The notes under the pieces were generated by a model that searched no databases, was not told the DNA's origin, and saw only the letters and a list, made by a program, of their open reading frames with translations. Made by a program: the position numbers and the translations under genes. From positions 1,142 through 7,768 of the forward strand of contig JAHFQD010000081.1 of NCBI GenBank assembly GCA_023266455.1: a stretch of 6,627 nt of DNA, written 5' to 3'. The stretch comes from Candidatus Muproteobacteria bacterium (GTDB lineage Bacteria > Pseudomonadota > Gammaproteobacteria > Acidiferrobacterales > Sulfurifustaceae). Positions 1 to 6,279 of this stretch are shown piece after piece (positions within the stretch are counted from its first letter, which is position 1; each line of letters begins with the position of its first letter).

Positions 1-1
1 G

Positions 2-223
2 GTAGAAGGCGAATTGTCGATACGCGATGCGACCAAACCGGTGACGTTGAACGTGACCGCGTTCCGCTGCGGTCCGCATCCGGTGCCGGTGATGAAAAGC
101 GAGTTGTGCGGCGCAAACGCGGAAACAACGATCAATCGGCAGGACTTCGGCGTCTCCGCCTATCCCGGGCTGATCGGTAACCGCGTCAGACTGACGCTGC
201 AAATCGAAGCGGAAAAGCGTTAA
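2..223 (+). CDS. YceI-family protein, C-terminal end (partial, start outside window)
   Basis: The frame is open to the left edge and gives 73 residues plus a TAA stop, so only the C-terminal part of a family protein of roughly 190 residues is present. It reads VEGELSIRDATKPVTLNV, then a middle part with two cysteines (FRCGPHP and ELCGANA), then TINRQDFGVSAYPGLIGNRV and a final beta strand ending IEAEKR. The 'L-x-I-x-x-x-T-K-P-V-T-L' strand and the 'x-I-x-R-x-D-F-G' plus 'IGxxVxLTxxIEA' ending are typical of YceI-like lipocalin-fold proteins. These are usually periplasmic and bind isoprenoid or other amphipathic ligands. The signal peptide that would confirm export lies outside the window. The gene converges on the minus-strand GGDEF-EAL gene with three bases between stops, and no terminator is visible between them. 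The family call is firm; the ligand cannot be told. Confidence 0.85.
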   Translation, partial: VEGELSIRDATKPVTLNVTAFRCGPHPVPVMKSELCGANAETTINRQDFGVSAYPGLIGNRVRLTLQIEAEKR

Positions 224-226
224 ACC

Positions 227-1729
227 CTAGAGTACCGCGCGCGCGCGGGCTTTGAGGCTGCGCCAGTCTTTCTCGGCGAGGTCGAGTACTTCGTAGAAAG
301 GACGCGGCACGTCGATGCAAAGCCCTTGTCCGTAATCGACGCCGCCGGCCCGCAGTTTTTCCAGAATCTCAACAGTTTCCACCGACTCCGCGATGGTGGT
401 GAGATTCATCACATGACCGATCTGATTGATGGCTTCGACCATCGCGTGATCGACCGGATCGTCGACGATGTCGCACACAAAGTCGCCGGCGATCTTCAGA
501 TAATCCACCGGCAATGTCTTGAGATATCCAAACGACGACAAGCCGCTACCGAAATCGTCGAGCGCGAAACGGCAACCCATTTTTTTCAGACGTCCGATGA
601 AATCGCGCGCGCGCGTTAGATTGGCGATCGCCGCGGTCTCGGTGATTTCAAAACAAATCATCGACGGCGCAATATGGTGACGCACGAAACACTCGATAAC
701 GAATTCGAGAAAATGCTCGTCGCCGAGCGATTGCCCAGAAAGATTGATCGCCACGCGATCCACCGGCAAGCGCTTGCCCGGCGTGTGCGTCGCAGCGCGC
801 TGCAATAAGGTAAACACGCTTTCGATCACCCACCGATCGATGGCCGGCATCAAGTGATAACGCTCCGCCGCCGGAATGAACGCCGCGGGCAACACGATGT
901 CTTGTTCATGCATGCGCACTAGAATTTCGTAGAAATTTCCCTCGTTCCGGTCCGTCGCCAGCGGCACGATGGATTGGCAATACAATTCGAAATTATTGGT
1001 CTCAAGACCGTGGCGCAGACGATGTACCCACAACATCTCGCCTTGACGCTGCGCCAACGCGGTATCGTCAGGTTGATATAGGTGAATACGATTACGCCCC
1101 TCGTCCTTGGCCACGTAACAGGCGGAATCGGCGGCGGCGAGTACGTCCGTCAGGCTGCCGGCGTCAGCGCCGATCGGCACCAAACCGATAGACACACCGA
1201 TCTCGAAACTCCGGTGCTGCCAAACAAAGCGAAAATCTTTAATGAACTGCCGCAAACCGTCGGCAATGCGGCGCGCTTTCTCGACGGAACAACGTTCGAG
1301 AATAATGCCGAACTCGTCGCCGCCCAGACGCGCCAAGGTGTCGGACGAACGAATCTCGCGCGCCAAATGATGCGCCAGCTGTTTCAACAATTCGTCGCCG
1401 GCGATGTGCCCGCAGGTGTCGTTGACGATCTTGAATTGATCGAGATCCAAATATAACAATGCGTGCTGCAATCCCTGGGAGCGCGCGCTTTCGAGAATTT
1501 CTTTAAGGCGCTCTTCGAATTCACGACGGTTGAGCAACCCGGTCAACGGATCGTGCGAGGCCAGGAACGCCATCCGCCGCGCCATACTTTGCAACTGCGA
1601 AACGTCGTGGAACACGACCACCGCGCCAATGATCGACCCGTCGCGGTCGCGGATCGGCGCGGCCGAATCTTGAATTTCGATGCGCGCGCCTTCGCGACTC
1701 ACCAACAGATGGTGCCCGTCGTGACGCAT
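227..1729 (-). CDS. GGDEF-EAL c-di-GMP enzyme, C-terminal half of a split PAS-GGDEF-EAL gene
   Basis: This 500-residue frame starts inside a PAS domain: residues 1-45 are its last part, with the PAC-like stretch IEIQDSAAPIRDRDG. A GGDEF diguanylate cyclase domain follows at about 55-218. It has DLDQFKIVND (95-104, metal and nucleotide site), an intact GGDEF at 136-140, and a product-inhibition I-site RSSD at 127-130, exactly five residues upstream. An EAL phosphodiesterase domain at about 235-485 carries E268 in an EIL variant of EAL, N329, E361/E364, D391-D392 in DDFGSG, K412, E448 and Q468, so the usual catalytic set is present. The motif after the lysine is KIA where KID is usual. The protein could therefore both make and break c-di-GMP; which activity dominates cannot be read from sequence. 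The reading frame is continuous with the upstream sensor half apart from one TAA. The ATG lies 36 bases past that stop and has no Shine-Dalgarno-like sequence, so independent translation is doubtful. The gene may be a pseudogene, a sequencing error, or two proteins. Confidence 0.85.
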   Translation of the reverse strand: MRHDGHHLLVSREGARIEIQDSAAPIRDRDGSIIGAVVVFHDVSQLQSMARRMAFLASHDPLTGLLNRREFEERLKEILESARSQGLQHALLYLDLDQFKIVNDTCGHIAGDELLKQLAHHLAREIRSSDTLARLGGDEFGIILERCSVEKARRIADGLRQFIKDFRFVWQHRSFEIGVSIGLVPIGADAGSLTDVLAAADSACYVAKDEGRNRIHLYQPDDTALAQRQGEMLWVHRLRHGLETNNFELYCQSIVPLATDRNEGNFYEILVRMHEQDIVLPAAFIPAAERYHLMPAIDRWVIESVFTLLQRAATHTPGKRLPVDRVAINLSGQSLGDEHFLEFVIECFVRHHIAPSMICFEITETAAIANLTRARDFIGRLKKMGCRFALDDFGSGLSSFGYLKTLPVDYLKIAGDFVCDIVDDPVDHAMVEAINQIGHVMNLTTIAESVETVEILEKLRAGGVDYGQGLCIDVPRPFYEVLDLAEKDWRSLKARARAVL

Positions 1730-1765
1730 CGCGCGGCCGCTGCGCAGACATTCGTCGATTGGGTA

Positions 1766-1768
1766 TTA
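1766..1768 (-). other. In-frame TAA stop inside the PAS domain of the sensor/GGDEF-EAL gene
   Basis: On the minus strand the frame reads A-P-D-stop-Y-P-I-D-E-C-L-R-S-G-R-A-M, and the Met is the first residue of the downstream frame. The two frames are in the same phase. The text on both sides together makes one uninterrupted PAS domain: the helix and VYMNSVAEQFTGW lie before the stop and the PAC strand lies after it. One base change would restore a single protein of about 826 residues. TAA also ends rplQ, rpoA and rpsD here, so reassignment of this codon is unlikely. Confidence 0.85.
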
Positions 1769-2707
1769 GTCGGGCGCGTCGGTAGCTTCGTCACAAAGGC
1801 GAAACACTTCATCGAGCGAATGACCGCGGGCGCTGTCGCGATTCCAGCCTGTGAACTGCTCGGCCACTGAATTCATGTAAACGATGTGCGCTTCGGCGTC
1901 GGTCGTGATCACCCCGTCACCAATAGATTCGAGCGTGACTTGTGCGCGGACTTTTTCCAAATACAGCGCATCTTCAGCGCGCCGTTTTTCCTTCTCGCGC
2001 GCCGCGGTAAGGGCTTCCGCCATCACGTTAATGCCGGTTTCCAAACGCCCGAGTTCGCCGCCGGACTGCTGCGGGACCGGTGTCGTGAAATCGCCGTTGC
2101 GGATACGCTCGACAGTATCGGTAAGCGCCTGAATCGGACTAATGACTCCGCGGGCCATGCGCTGCGCGAACACGGCAGTGAGTCCGAGGCCGATAACGAT
2201 GATCACGAGACCGTTGGCTAAGATCCGCGCTTGCTGCGCTTGCGTGCTGGCGGTAGAGAGCTCAACCGCGACCCAACCAACCTGACGGCGCGCTTGCAGC
2301 ACCGCAGGATGCCGCGTTTCTACGCGGTTCTGCCAATCGTCGAACACAATGGCGCTTTGGTGAACTGGCGCTTGGAATTTGCGTACGTCGTCGTCTTCTT
2401 GATGACCGGTGGCGGCGGCACGGGCCAGAATATTGCCGTGCATATCGGCGATCGTGCCGGAGATCACATCGGCTTCCGTCAATCCGGATTGCGCGAGATT
2501 GCTCAGAATCGAACGGTTACCCGATACGACACCGTACTCGCAGGCCGGTGCTAAACCACGCGCGATCGCCTGTCCACGATTTTGCAACGCCCGATCGAGA
2601 TCGTGCAAACGCGTGACCACGAAATACGCGGACATAGAAAGCACCATGACCGTCAACGGCACTAATGCCAGAAACAGTACCCGTGCTCGTATGCCCCAAT
2701 TTTTCAT
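1766..2707 (-). CDS. Membrane sensor half (TM-periplasmic domain-TM-HAMP-PAS) of the split c-di-GMP signalling gene
   Basis: With the ATG at 2707 this gives 313 residues. There is a transmembrane segment at about 10-32 (VLFLALVPLTVMVLSMSAYF) after a basic N-terminus, and a periplasmic region at about 33-162. That region contains GLAPACEYGVVSGNRSILSN, which resembles the single-Cache type sensor found in BarA-like histidine kinases (recalled from memory). A second membrane segment lies at about 163-182, a HAMP linker at 183-235 (ISPIQALTDTVERIRNGDF), a short charged coiled coil at about 232-255, and the first half of a PAS domain (SIGDGVITTDAEAHIVYMNS, then FTGW). Translation stops at a TAA within the PAS domain. 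The GGDEF-EAL output module follows in the same frame, so this was or is the sensory part of one large inner-membrane receptor. The stimulus is unknown. The gene begins 41 bp after the SAM hydrolase and is probably co-transcribed with it. A GTG at 2731 is an alternative start. Taken alone the product would have no output domain. Confidence 0.8.
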   Translation of the reverse strand: MKNWGIRARVLFLALVPLTVMVLSMSAYFVVTRLHDLDRALQNRGQAIARGLAPACEYGVVSGNRSILSNLAQSGLTEADVISGTIADMHGNILARAAATGHQEDDDVRKFQAPVHQSAIVFDDWQNRVETRHPAVLQARRQVGWVAVELSTASTQAQQARILANGLVIIVIGLGLTAVFAQRMARGVISPIQALTDTVERIRNGDFTTPVPQQSGGELGRLETGINVMAEALTAAREKEKRRAEDALYLEKVRAQVTLESIGDGVITTDAEAHIVYMNSVAEQFTGWNRDSARGHSLDEVFRLCDEATDAPD

Positions 2708-2728
2708 CGCGTAATACCGATTAAATGG

Positions 2729-2742
2729 CACGATAAACTCTT
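2729..2742 (-). promoter_or_regulatory. Possible alternative GTG start with ribosome binding site for the sensor gene
   Basis: The ATG at 2707 has no purine-rich sequence in front of it. Eight codons upstream and in frame, a GTG at 2731-2729 is preceded by AAGAG (2742-2738) with six bases between. This would add the residues MPFNRYYA before MKNW. The fit to the Shine-Dalgarno consensus is moderate, so the start remains open between 2731 and 2707. Confidence 0.4.
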
Positions 2743-2748
2743 GGTGAA

Positions 2749-3468
2749 TTATTTTCCCGGCCGTACCGCAGTGCCGAGCCGTAGTTTCAGTAACCGCGCA
2801 GCGCTTCCCTCGCGAACGGCTATCTCGATCAGGCCGTTCGAATTGACGTACCAAAAAGCCTGTTTCAGTTTCGCGTCCGCATACACACGCGCGTACCCTA
2901 ACGAACGTCGACCGAGTCGCAAACGACTGTCCTTCGACAACATGTCGCCGCGCAGACCGGTAATGCCGTTGCCGTGGTGATCGATATAAATAACTTGTGC
3001 CAAATCATCCGGCCACGTCGGCAGCGATAGGGTACTCGGTTCCGATTCAACTTGCTCGCCGCGCGCGAGCTTCGCCGCCACCGATGCGAACAGATCGCGG
3101 CCGTGAAAACTCGCCGATAGCGACGCTGGACGCCAGCGAATCGTGCGACTTTCGACGCGGCGTGCGCGACGCGCCAGGATCGAGAACAAACCGTTGTCGG
3201 GTCCGACGTACCAGCGATCGTCGATATGTGCCATCACCGGCAAACGCGCACCACCAACGCCAGGATCGACAACGCATAGAAAAACGGTCTCTGGCGGAAA
3301 TTCTCGGGCGTAAGCCGGCAATAAATAAGCACCAGCGCGCATATCGAAGTTCGGTACCGCGTGGAATAAATCGACGATGGCTACCCCCGGCGCTTCCCGC
3401 GCCAGGACCGCGTGCAGCTGGCCTACATAGGGATCAGTGCTTCCGAAATCGGTGAATAGCGCGATCAT
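2749..3468 (-). CDS. S-adenosyl-L-methionine hydrolase (SAM hydroxide adenosyltransferase, DUF62 family)
   Basis: The 239-residue product begins MIALFTDFGSTDPYVGQLHA, the hallmark N-terminus of the family related to fluorinase and chlorinase. These enzymes have water or hydroxide attack SAM, giving adenosine and methionine. Family motifs appear in order: TDFG (6-9), VVDPGVG (66-72), GPDNG (89-93), FHGRDLFA (121-128), YIDHHGN (161-167) and the C-terminal strand GLIEIAVREGSAARLL. The Asp-Arg-His set reported as essential in the archaeal hydrolase corresponds to D68, R75 and H122, and all are present. No signal peptide is visible, so it should be cytosolic. The ATG at 3468 is chosen because family members start just here, although the frame continues to 3561; no good Shine-Dalgarno site or promoter is apparent in 3469-3581. 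It sits after the alpha-operon terminator and 41 bp ahead of the c-di-GMP sensor. The family call is strong; the physiological role is not established. Confidence 0.9.
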   Translation of the reverse strand: MIALFTDFGSTDPYVGQLHAVLAREAPGVAIVDLFHAVPNFDMRAGAYLLPAYAREFPPETVFLCVVDPGVGGARLPVMAHIDDRWYVGPDNGLFSILARRARRVESRTIRWRPASLSASFHGRDLFASVAAKLARGEQVESEPSTLSLPTWPDDLAQVIYIDHHGNGITGLRGDMLSKDSRLRLGRRSLGYARVYADAKLKQAFWYVNSNGLIEIAVREGSAARLLKLRLGTAVRPGK

Positions 3469-3581
3469 GCGGAGATTGTAACGCTTCTCGGAGAGTTGGT
3501 TGGCGGCTCCCACGAACGAAACGCGGGCGATAATTGAAATTTCTCGCGCCACCCAAAGCACACCGGACTAATCAGAACGCC

Positions 3582-3613
3582 AAAAAACAAAACGCCGGTA
3601 TAAACCGGCGTTT
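3582..3613 (-). terminator. Rho-independent terminator of the alpha operon
   Basis: The minus strand shows a perfect 9-bp stem, AAACGCCGG with CCGGCGTTT (3613-3605 with 3598-3590), around the six-base loop TTTATA. It is followed directly by a T-rich tract, TGTTTTTT, down to 3582. It lies 24 bases after the rplQ stop, which places the end of the ribosomal transcript here and makes the downstream genes a separate unit. On the plus strand the stem is followed by TGTTATG, a poor T tract, so it should act mainly on minus-strand transcripts. Confidence 0.93.
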
Positions 3614-3637
3614 GTTATGTATGACGCGACAACGAAC

Positions 3638-4051
3638 TTAAGCTTCGGCGGTTTTACCCGAGGTCTTTTCGCTGGCAGCGGCAGGCGTTGCGGCCTTACG
3701 GTCGACTAATTGGACCAAAGCGCGTGGCGCCGCGTCTCCTGGACGCAGACCCATCTTCAGGATGCGCAGGTAACCACCTTGGCGCGCCTTAAAGCGTGGT
3801 CCGAGATCGTCGAACAACTTACCGACGATTTCGCGATCGCGTAAGCGTGAAAACGCCAAGCGGCGATTCGCCAGGGTAGCTTGTTTACCGAGCGTGATGA
3901 GTGGCTCGGCAACGCGACGCAGTTCTTTGGCCTTGGGCAACGTGGTCACGACTTGTTCGTGACGCAGAAGCGAGACCGCGAGATTACGCAACATCGCGGA
4001 ACGATGTGCGCTGGTGCGATTCAGTTTACGGCCGCTGAGTTGATGACGCAT
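3638..4051 (-). CDS. rplQ: 50S ribosomal protein L17
   Basis: The 137-residue product begins [17 protein letters not shown] and continues [28 protein letters not shown], which is plainly L17, a protein of the large ribosomal subunit near the peptide exit tunnel. The conserved core runs to about residue 118 and ends LVQLVDRK. A low-complexity Ala/Thr/Lys tail follows ([18 protein letters not shown]) that makes it about ten residues longer than E. coli L17; such tails vary between species. The frame is open for 17 more codons upstream, but family alignment and the AAGG at 4060-4057 fix the start at 4051. It is the last gene of the alpha operon, 81 bp after rpoA, and the terminator follows. Confidence 0.97.
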   Translation of the reverse strand: MRHQLSGRKLNRTSAHRSAMLRNLAVSLLRHEQVVTTLPKAKELRRVAEPLITLGKQATLANRRLAFSRLRDREIVGKLFDDLGPRFKARQGGYLRILKMGLRPGDAAPRALVQLVDRKAATPAAASEKTSGKTAEA

Positions 4052-4055
4052 AAAT

Positions 4056-4062
4056 ACCTTCC
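4056..4062 (-). promoter_or_regulatory. Ribosome binding site of rplQ
   Basis: GGAAGGT precedes the ATG at 4051, with five bases between AAGG and the start codon. It supports the short start of L17 over the longer open frame to 4102. Confidence 0.75.
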
Positions 4063-4081
4063 GAACTAAATATCGATTTTC

Positions 4082-4123
4082 ACCGAATCGCCCTCGTCGC
4101 ATAAGCGATCGAAGGCGAACGGT
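4082..4123 (-). other. RNA hairpin in the rpoA-rplQ spacer
   Basis: The minus-strand transcript can fold ACCG (4123-4120) with CGGU (4085-4082), CGCCUUCG (4117-4110) with CGAGGGCG (4096-4089) and UCGC (4108-4105) with GCGA (4100-4097). The loop is UUAU, with one bulged A and a small internal loop, giving sixteen pairs in total. One pair is G-U on this strand but would be a C-A mismatch on the other, so the structure fits minus-strand RNA better. No U tract follows, so it is not an intrinsic terminator. It begins 9 bases after the rpoA stop and ends about 20 bases before the rplQ ribosome binding site. Possible roles are RNA processing, message stability or tuning of L17 translation; none is shown by the sequence. 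Confidence 0.65.
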
Positions 4124-4132
4124 TATTCCTCA

Positions 4133-5140
4133 TTACGACGAAGCGGAACCCGCTTCGATGATCTTCTCTTTAAGCTGCGCCGGCGGCCAGTTCTCGAGCT
4201 TCATGCCGAGCGACAATCCGTGCTGCGCAAGTACGTCTTTGATTTCGGTCAAGGACTTCTTGCCGAGATTCGGCGTCTTCAGCAATTCGAATTCGGTACG
4301 TTGAATCAAATCGCCGATGTAGAAAATATTCTCCGCCTTCAAGCAATTCGCCGAGCGCACGGTGAGTTCGAGATCGTCCACTGGGCGCAGCAACAACGGA
4401 TCCATCTCCGGTTGCTTCTTCTCTTCGGTCTTGGCTTCCGGCGTTTTAAGATCGACGAATACCGAGATTTGATCTTGCAGAATGTTGACGGCGCGACGCA
4501 CTGCTTCTTCCGGATCGATGGCACCGTTGGTCTCGATGTCGAGCACCAACTTGTCGAGATCGGTACGCTGTTCAACGCGCGCGTTTTCAACCGCGTACGA
4601 CACGCGGCGGATCGGGCTGTACGAGGCGTCGAGCTGCATCACGCCGATCGGACGGCCGCCTTCTTGCGGACGGGAAGTCGCCGGAACGTAACCGCGACCG
4701 CGCGTTACTTTCAATTCCATGTTCAAAGTGACTTCTTTCGTCAGCGTCGCGACAACGTGGCGCGGGTTGACGATTTCGACGTCGTGCTCGCCTTGGATAT
4801 CACCGGCGGTAACGATGCCGGGACCCTTCTTGCTGAGCTTCAACGTCGTCTGATCGCGGCCGTATAGTTTTAGCGCCAGCGATTTCAGGTTTAGAAGAAT
4901 TTCGATAGCGTCTTCTTGCACGCCGTCGATGGTTGAATACTCGTGTAACACGCCTTCGATCTTCGCTTCCGTGACCGCGGCGCCTGGCATGGATGACAAG
5001 AGAATACGACGCAAAGCATTACCAAGCGTGTAGCCGAAACCACGTTCCAACGGCTCAAGCGTTATCTTGGCGTGCGTCGGCGAAAGCGTTTGAACGCCCA
5101 CATGTCGCGGCTTAAGAAAATCGGTTGCAGAACTCTGCAT
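4133..5140 (-). CDS. rpoA: DNA-directed RNA polymerase subunit alpha
   Basis: At 335 residues it is close to the 329 of the E. coli subunit and aligns along its whole length. The N-terminal domain (about 1-230) dimerises and holds beta and beta'; it includes [18 protein letters not shown] with the R45 equivalent, [15 protein letters not shown] and [16 protein letters not shown] charged linker (about 232-247, rich in Lys and Glu) leads to the C-terminal domain. There [14 protein letters not shown] carries R262, N265 and C266, matching E. coli R265, N268 and C269 that contact UP-element DNA and activators, and [13 protein letters not shown] is the second DNA-contact loop. The domain order and motifs are complete. 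The ATG at 5140 has GAGGT at 5154-5150, nine bases upstream. The gene sits between rpsD (54 bp) and rplQ (81 bp). The N-terminus is of the gammaproteobacterial type. Confidence 0.99.
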   Translation of the reverse strand: MQSSATDFLKPRHVGVQTLSPTHAKITLEPLERGFGYTLGNALRRILLSSMPGAAVTEAKIEGVLHEYSTIDGVQEDAIEILLNLKSLALKLYGRDQTTLKLSKKGPGIVTAGDIQGEHDVEIVNPRHVVATLTKEVTLNMELKVTRGRGYVPATSRPQEGGRPIGVMQLDASYSPIRRVSYAVENARVEQRTDLDKLVLDIETNGAIDPEEAVRRAVNILQDQISVFVDLKTPEAKTEEKKQPEMDPLLLRPVDDLELTVRSANCLKAENIFYIGDLIQRTEFELLKTPNLGKKSLTEIKDVLAQHGLSLGMKLENWPPAQLKEKIIEAGSASS

Positions 5141-5194
5141 ATTGAAAGAACCTCGTTTAACCCGTTATCTCGGGAATAAAACCGTTACACTTAT

Positions 5195-5821
5195 TTACTT
5201 CGAATACAAGGCCACCACGAGACTTTCGTTGATCTCGGACGGCAGATCGGTACGTTCCGGCACATTCTTGAAAATGCCCTTCATCCCCTTGGTGTCGACA
5301 TCAAGCCATTCCGGAATGCCGCGTTGTTCTGCCGCTTCAACCGACGCTTTGACACGCAACTGTTCTTTGGCGGCACCGTTGATTTCGATCACGTCGTTCG
5401 CACGCACACCGTAAGACGGAATGTTCACGCGTCGACCGTTGACGGTGATGGCATTATGCCGAACCAGCTGTCGCGCTTCAGAGCGGGACACGCCAAACCC
5501 CATGCGGTAAACCACGTTGTCCAAGCGCGACTCGAGCAACTTCAGCAAACCTTCACCGGTAGAACCTTTATGGCGTGCCGCTTCCGCGTAGTAATTACGG
5601 AATTGCTGCTCTTGCACACCGTAAATGCGACGCAATTTTTGCTTTTCACGCAATTGCAAACCGTAATCCGAAGAACGGTTGCGGGTCTGTCCATGCTGGC
5701 CAGGCGCATAGGCGCGCTTCTCGACCGGACATTTCTCGGTAAAACATTTCTCGCCTTTCAAAAACAACTTGCCACCTTCACGGCGGCATTGGCGACATTT
5801 GGAATCGGTATAGCGTGCCAA
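5195..5821 (-). CDS. rpsD: 30S ribosomal protein S4 (four-cysteine zinc form, TTG start)
   Basis: The 208-residue protein begins [23 protein letters not shown] and ends [12 protein letters not shown], clearly S4, a primary 16S rRNA binder of the small-subunit body. In E. coli, S4 also represses alpha-operon translation and is the subject of ram mutations. Cysteines 9, 12, 26 and 31 (C-X2-C, 13 residues, C-X4-C) are placed as in the zinc-binding S4 of Thermus, whereas E. coli S4 lacks them. The core [19 protein letters not shown] and the S4 RNA-binding domain at about 98-160 ([25 protein letters not shown]) are well conserved. The start codon is TTG (5821-5819), backed by GGAGAG at 5833-5828 and by the universal MARY start; no upstream alternative is needed. 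It lies 27 bp after rpsK. The regulatory RNA bound by S4 in E. coli would be upstream of rpsM, outside the window. Confidence 0.98.
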   Translation of the reverse strand: MARYTDSKCRQCRREGGKLFLKGEKCFTEKCPVEKRAYAPGQHGQTRNRSSDYGLQLREKQKLRRIYGVQEQQFRNYYAEAARHKGSTGEGLLKLLESRLDNVVYRMGFGVSRSEARQLVRHNAITVNGRRVNIPSYGVRANDVIEINGAAKEQLRVKASVEAAEQRGIPEWLDVDTKGMKGIFKNVPERTDLPSEINESLVVALYSK

Positions 5822-5827
5822 GGTAAA

Positions 5828-5833
5828 CTCTCC
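5828..5833 (-). promoter_or_regulatory. Ribosome binding site of rpsD supporting a TTG start
   Basis: GGAGAG lies six bases before the TTG that encodes the first residue of S4. A good site at normal spacing supports the non-ATG start. Confidence 0.8.
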
Positions 5834-5848
5834 GTACTTAATCTGATG

Positions 5849-6259
5849 CTAGACGCGCCGGCGCTTAGCCGGACGACAACCATTATGCGGAATTGGCGTT
5901 ACGTCGATGATATTTCCAATTTCGTAACCCAACGCATGTAACGCGCGCACCGCGGACTCGCGACCGGGGCCCGGGCCTTTTACGTGCACTTCCAACGCAC
6001 GTACGCCGTATTCTTGCGCCGCGCGGCCAGCCTTATCGGCGGCCACCTGGGCGGCAAACGGCGTGCTCTTGCGCGAACCTTTGAAACCAGCGCCACCGCA
6101 AGTCGCCCAAGACAGAACGTTGCCTTGACGGTCGGCGATGGTCACGATGGTGTTGTTGAACGAGGCATGGATATGAGCAATGCCTTCGGATACGTTTTTC
6201 TTGACGCGCTTTTTTGCTTTTTGCGCGCCAGCTTCAGTAGTGGGTTTTTCAGTCGTCAT
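5849..6259 (-). CDS. rpsK: 30S ribosomal protein S11
   Basis: The 136-residue product has the S11 core: [63 protein letters not shown] and the C-terminal [12 protein letters not shown] ending in KRRRV. S11 sits on the platform of the 30S subunit, near the mRNA exit region. The N-terminal 20 or so residues form a Lys/Ala-rich extension that is a little longer than in E. coli (about 129 residues in total). The ATG at 6259 has only a weak AGGT site ten bases upstream. It starts 20 bp after rpsM and ends 27 bp before rpsD, so it is translated from the same message and may be translationally coupled to its neighbours. Confidence 0.98.
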   Translation of the reverse strand: MTTEKPTTEAGAQKAKKRVKKNVSEGIAHIHASFNNTIVTIADRQGNVLSWATCGGAGFKGSRKSTPFAAQVAADKAGRAAQEYGVRALEVHVKGPGPGRESAVRALHALGYEIGNIIDVTPIPHNGCRPAKRRRV

Positions 6260-6279
6260 GTTTCATCAAACCTAATTAA

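Noticed and set aside
235..248. Perfect 14-base palindrome of alternating C and G (CCGCGCGCGCGCGG) next to the convergent stops
   Set aside because: It encodes the Ala-Arg repeat at the end of the EAL protein and has no T tract after it, so it does not look like a terminator. A similar CG run at 604-615 is also inside coding sequence.
1082..1870. Plus-strand open frames opposite the GGDEF-EAL gene
   Set aside because: They have no recognisable domains and lie antisense to well-conserved motifs; they are by-products of the GC-rich codon use.
3469..3561. Longer N-terminus for the SAM hydrolase, from 3561
   Set aside because: The added residues match nothing in the family, and the conserved start MIALFTDFG is at 3468.
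3469..3581. Promoter for the SAM hydrolase; TACAAT lies just before the ATG
   Set aside because: No matching -35 box is found at 16-18 bases, and it would make the transcript leaderless; not strong enough to annotate.
4220..4867. Long plus-strand frame of 215 codons opposite rpoA
   Set aside because: It is antisense to a fully conserved rpoA and shows no protein family features.
5141..5194. Small hairpin CCCG/CGGG in the rpsD-rpoA spacer
   Set aside because: Only four base pairs, which is expected by chance.
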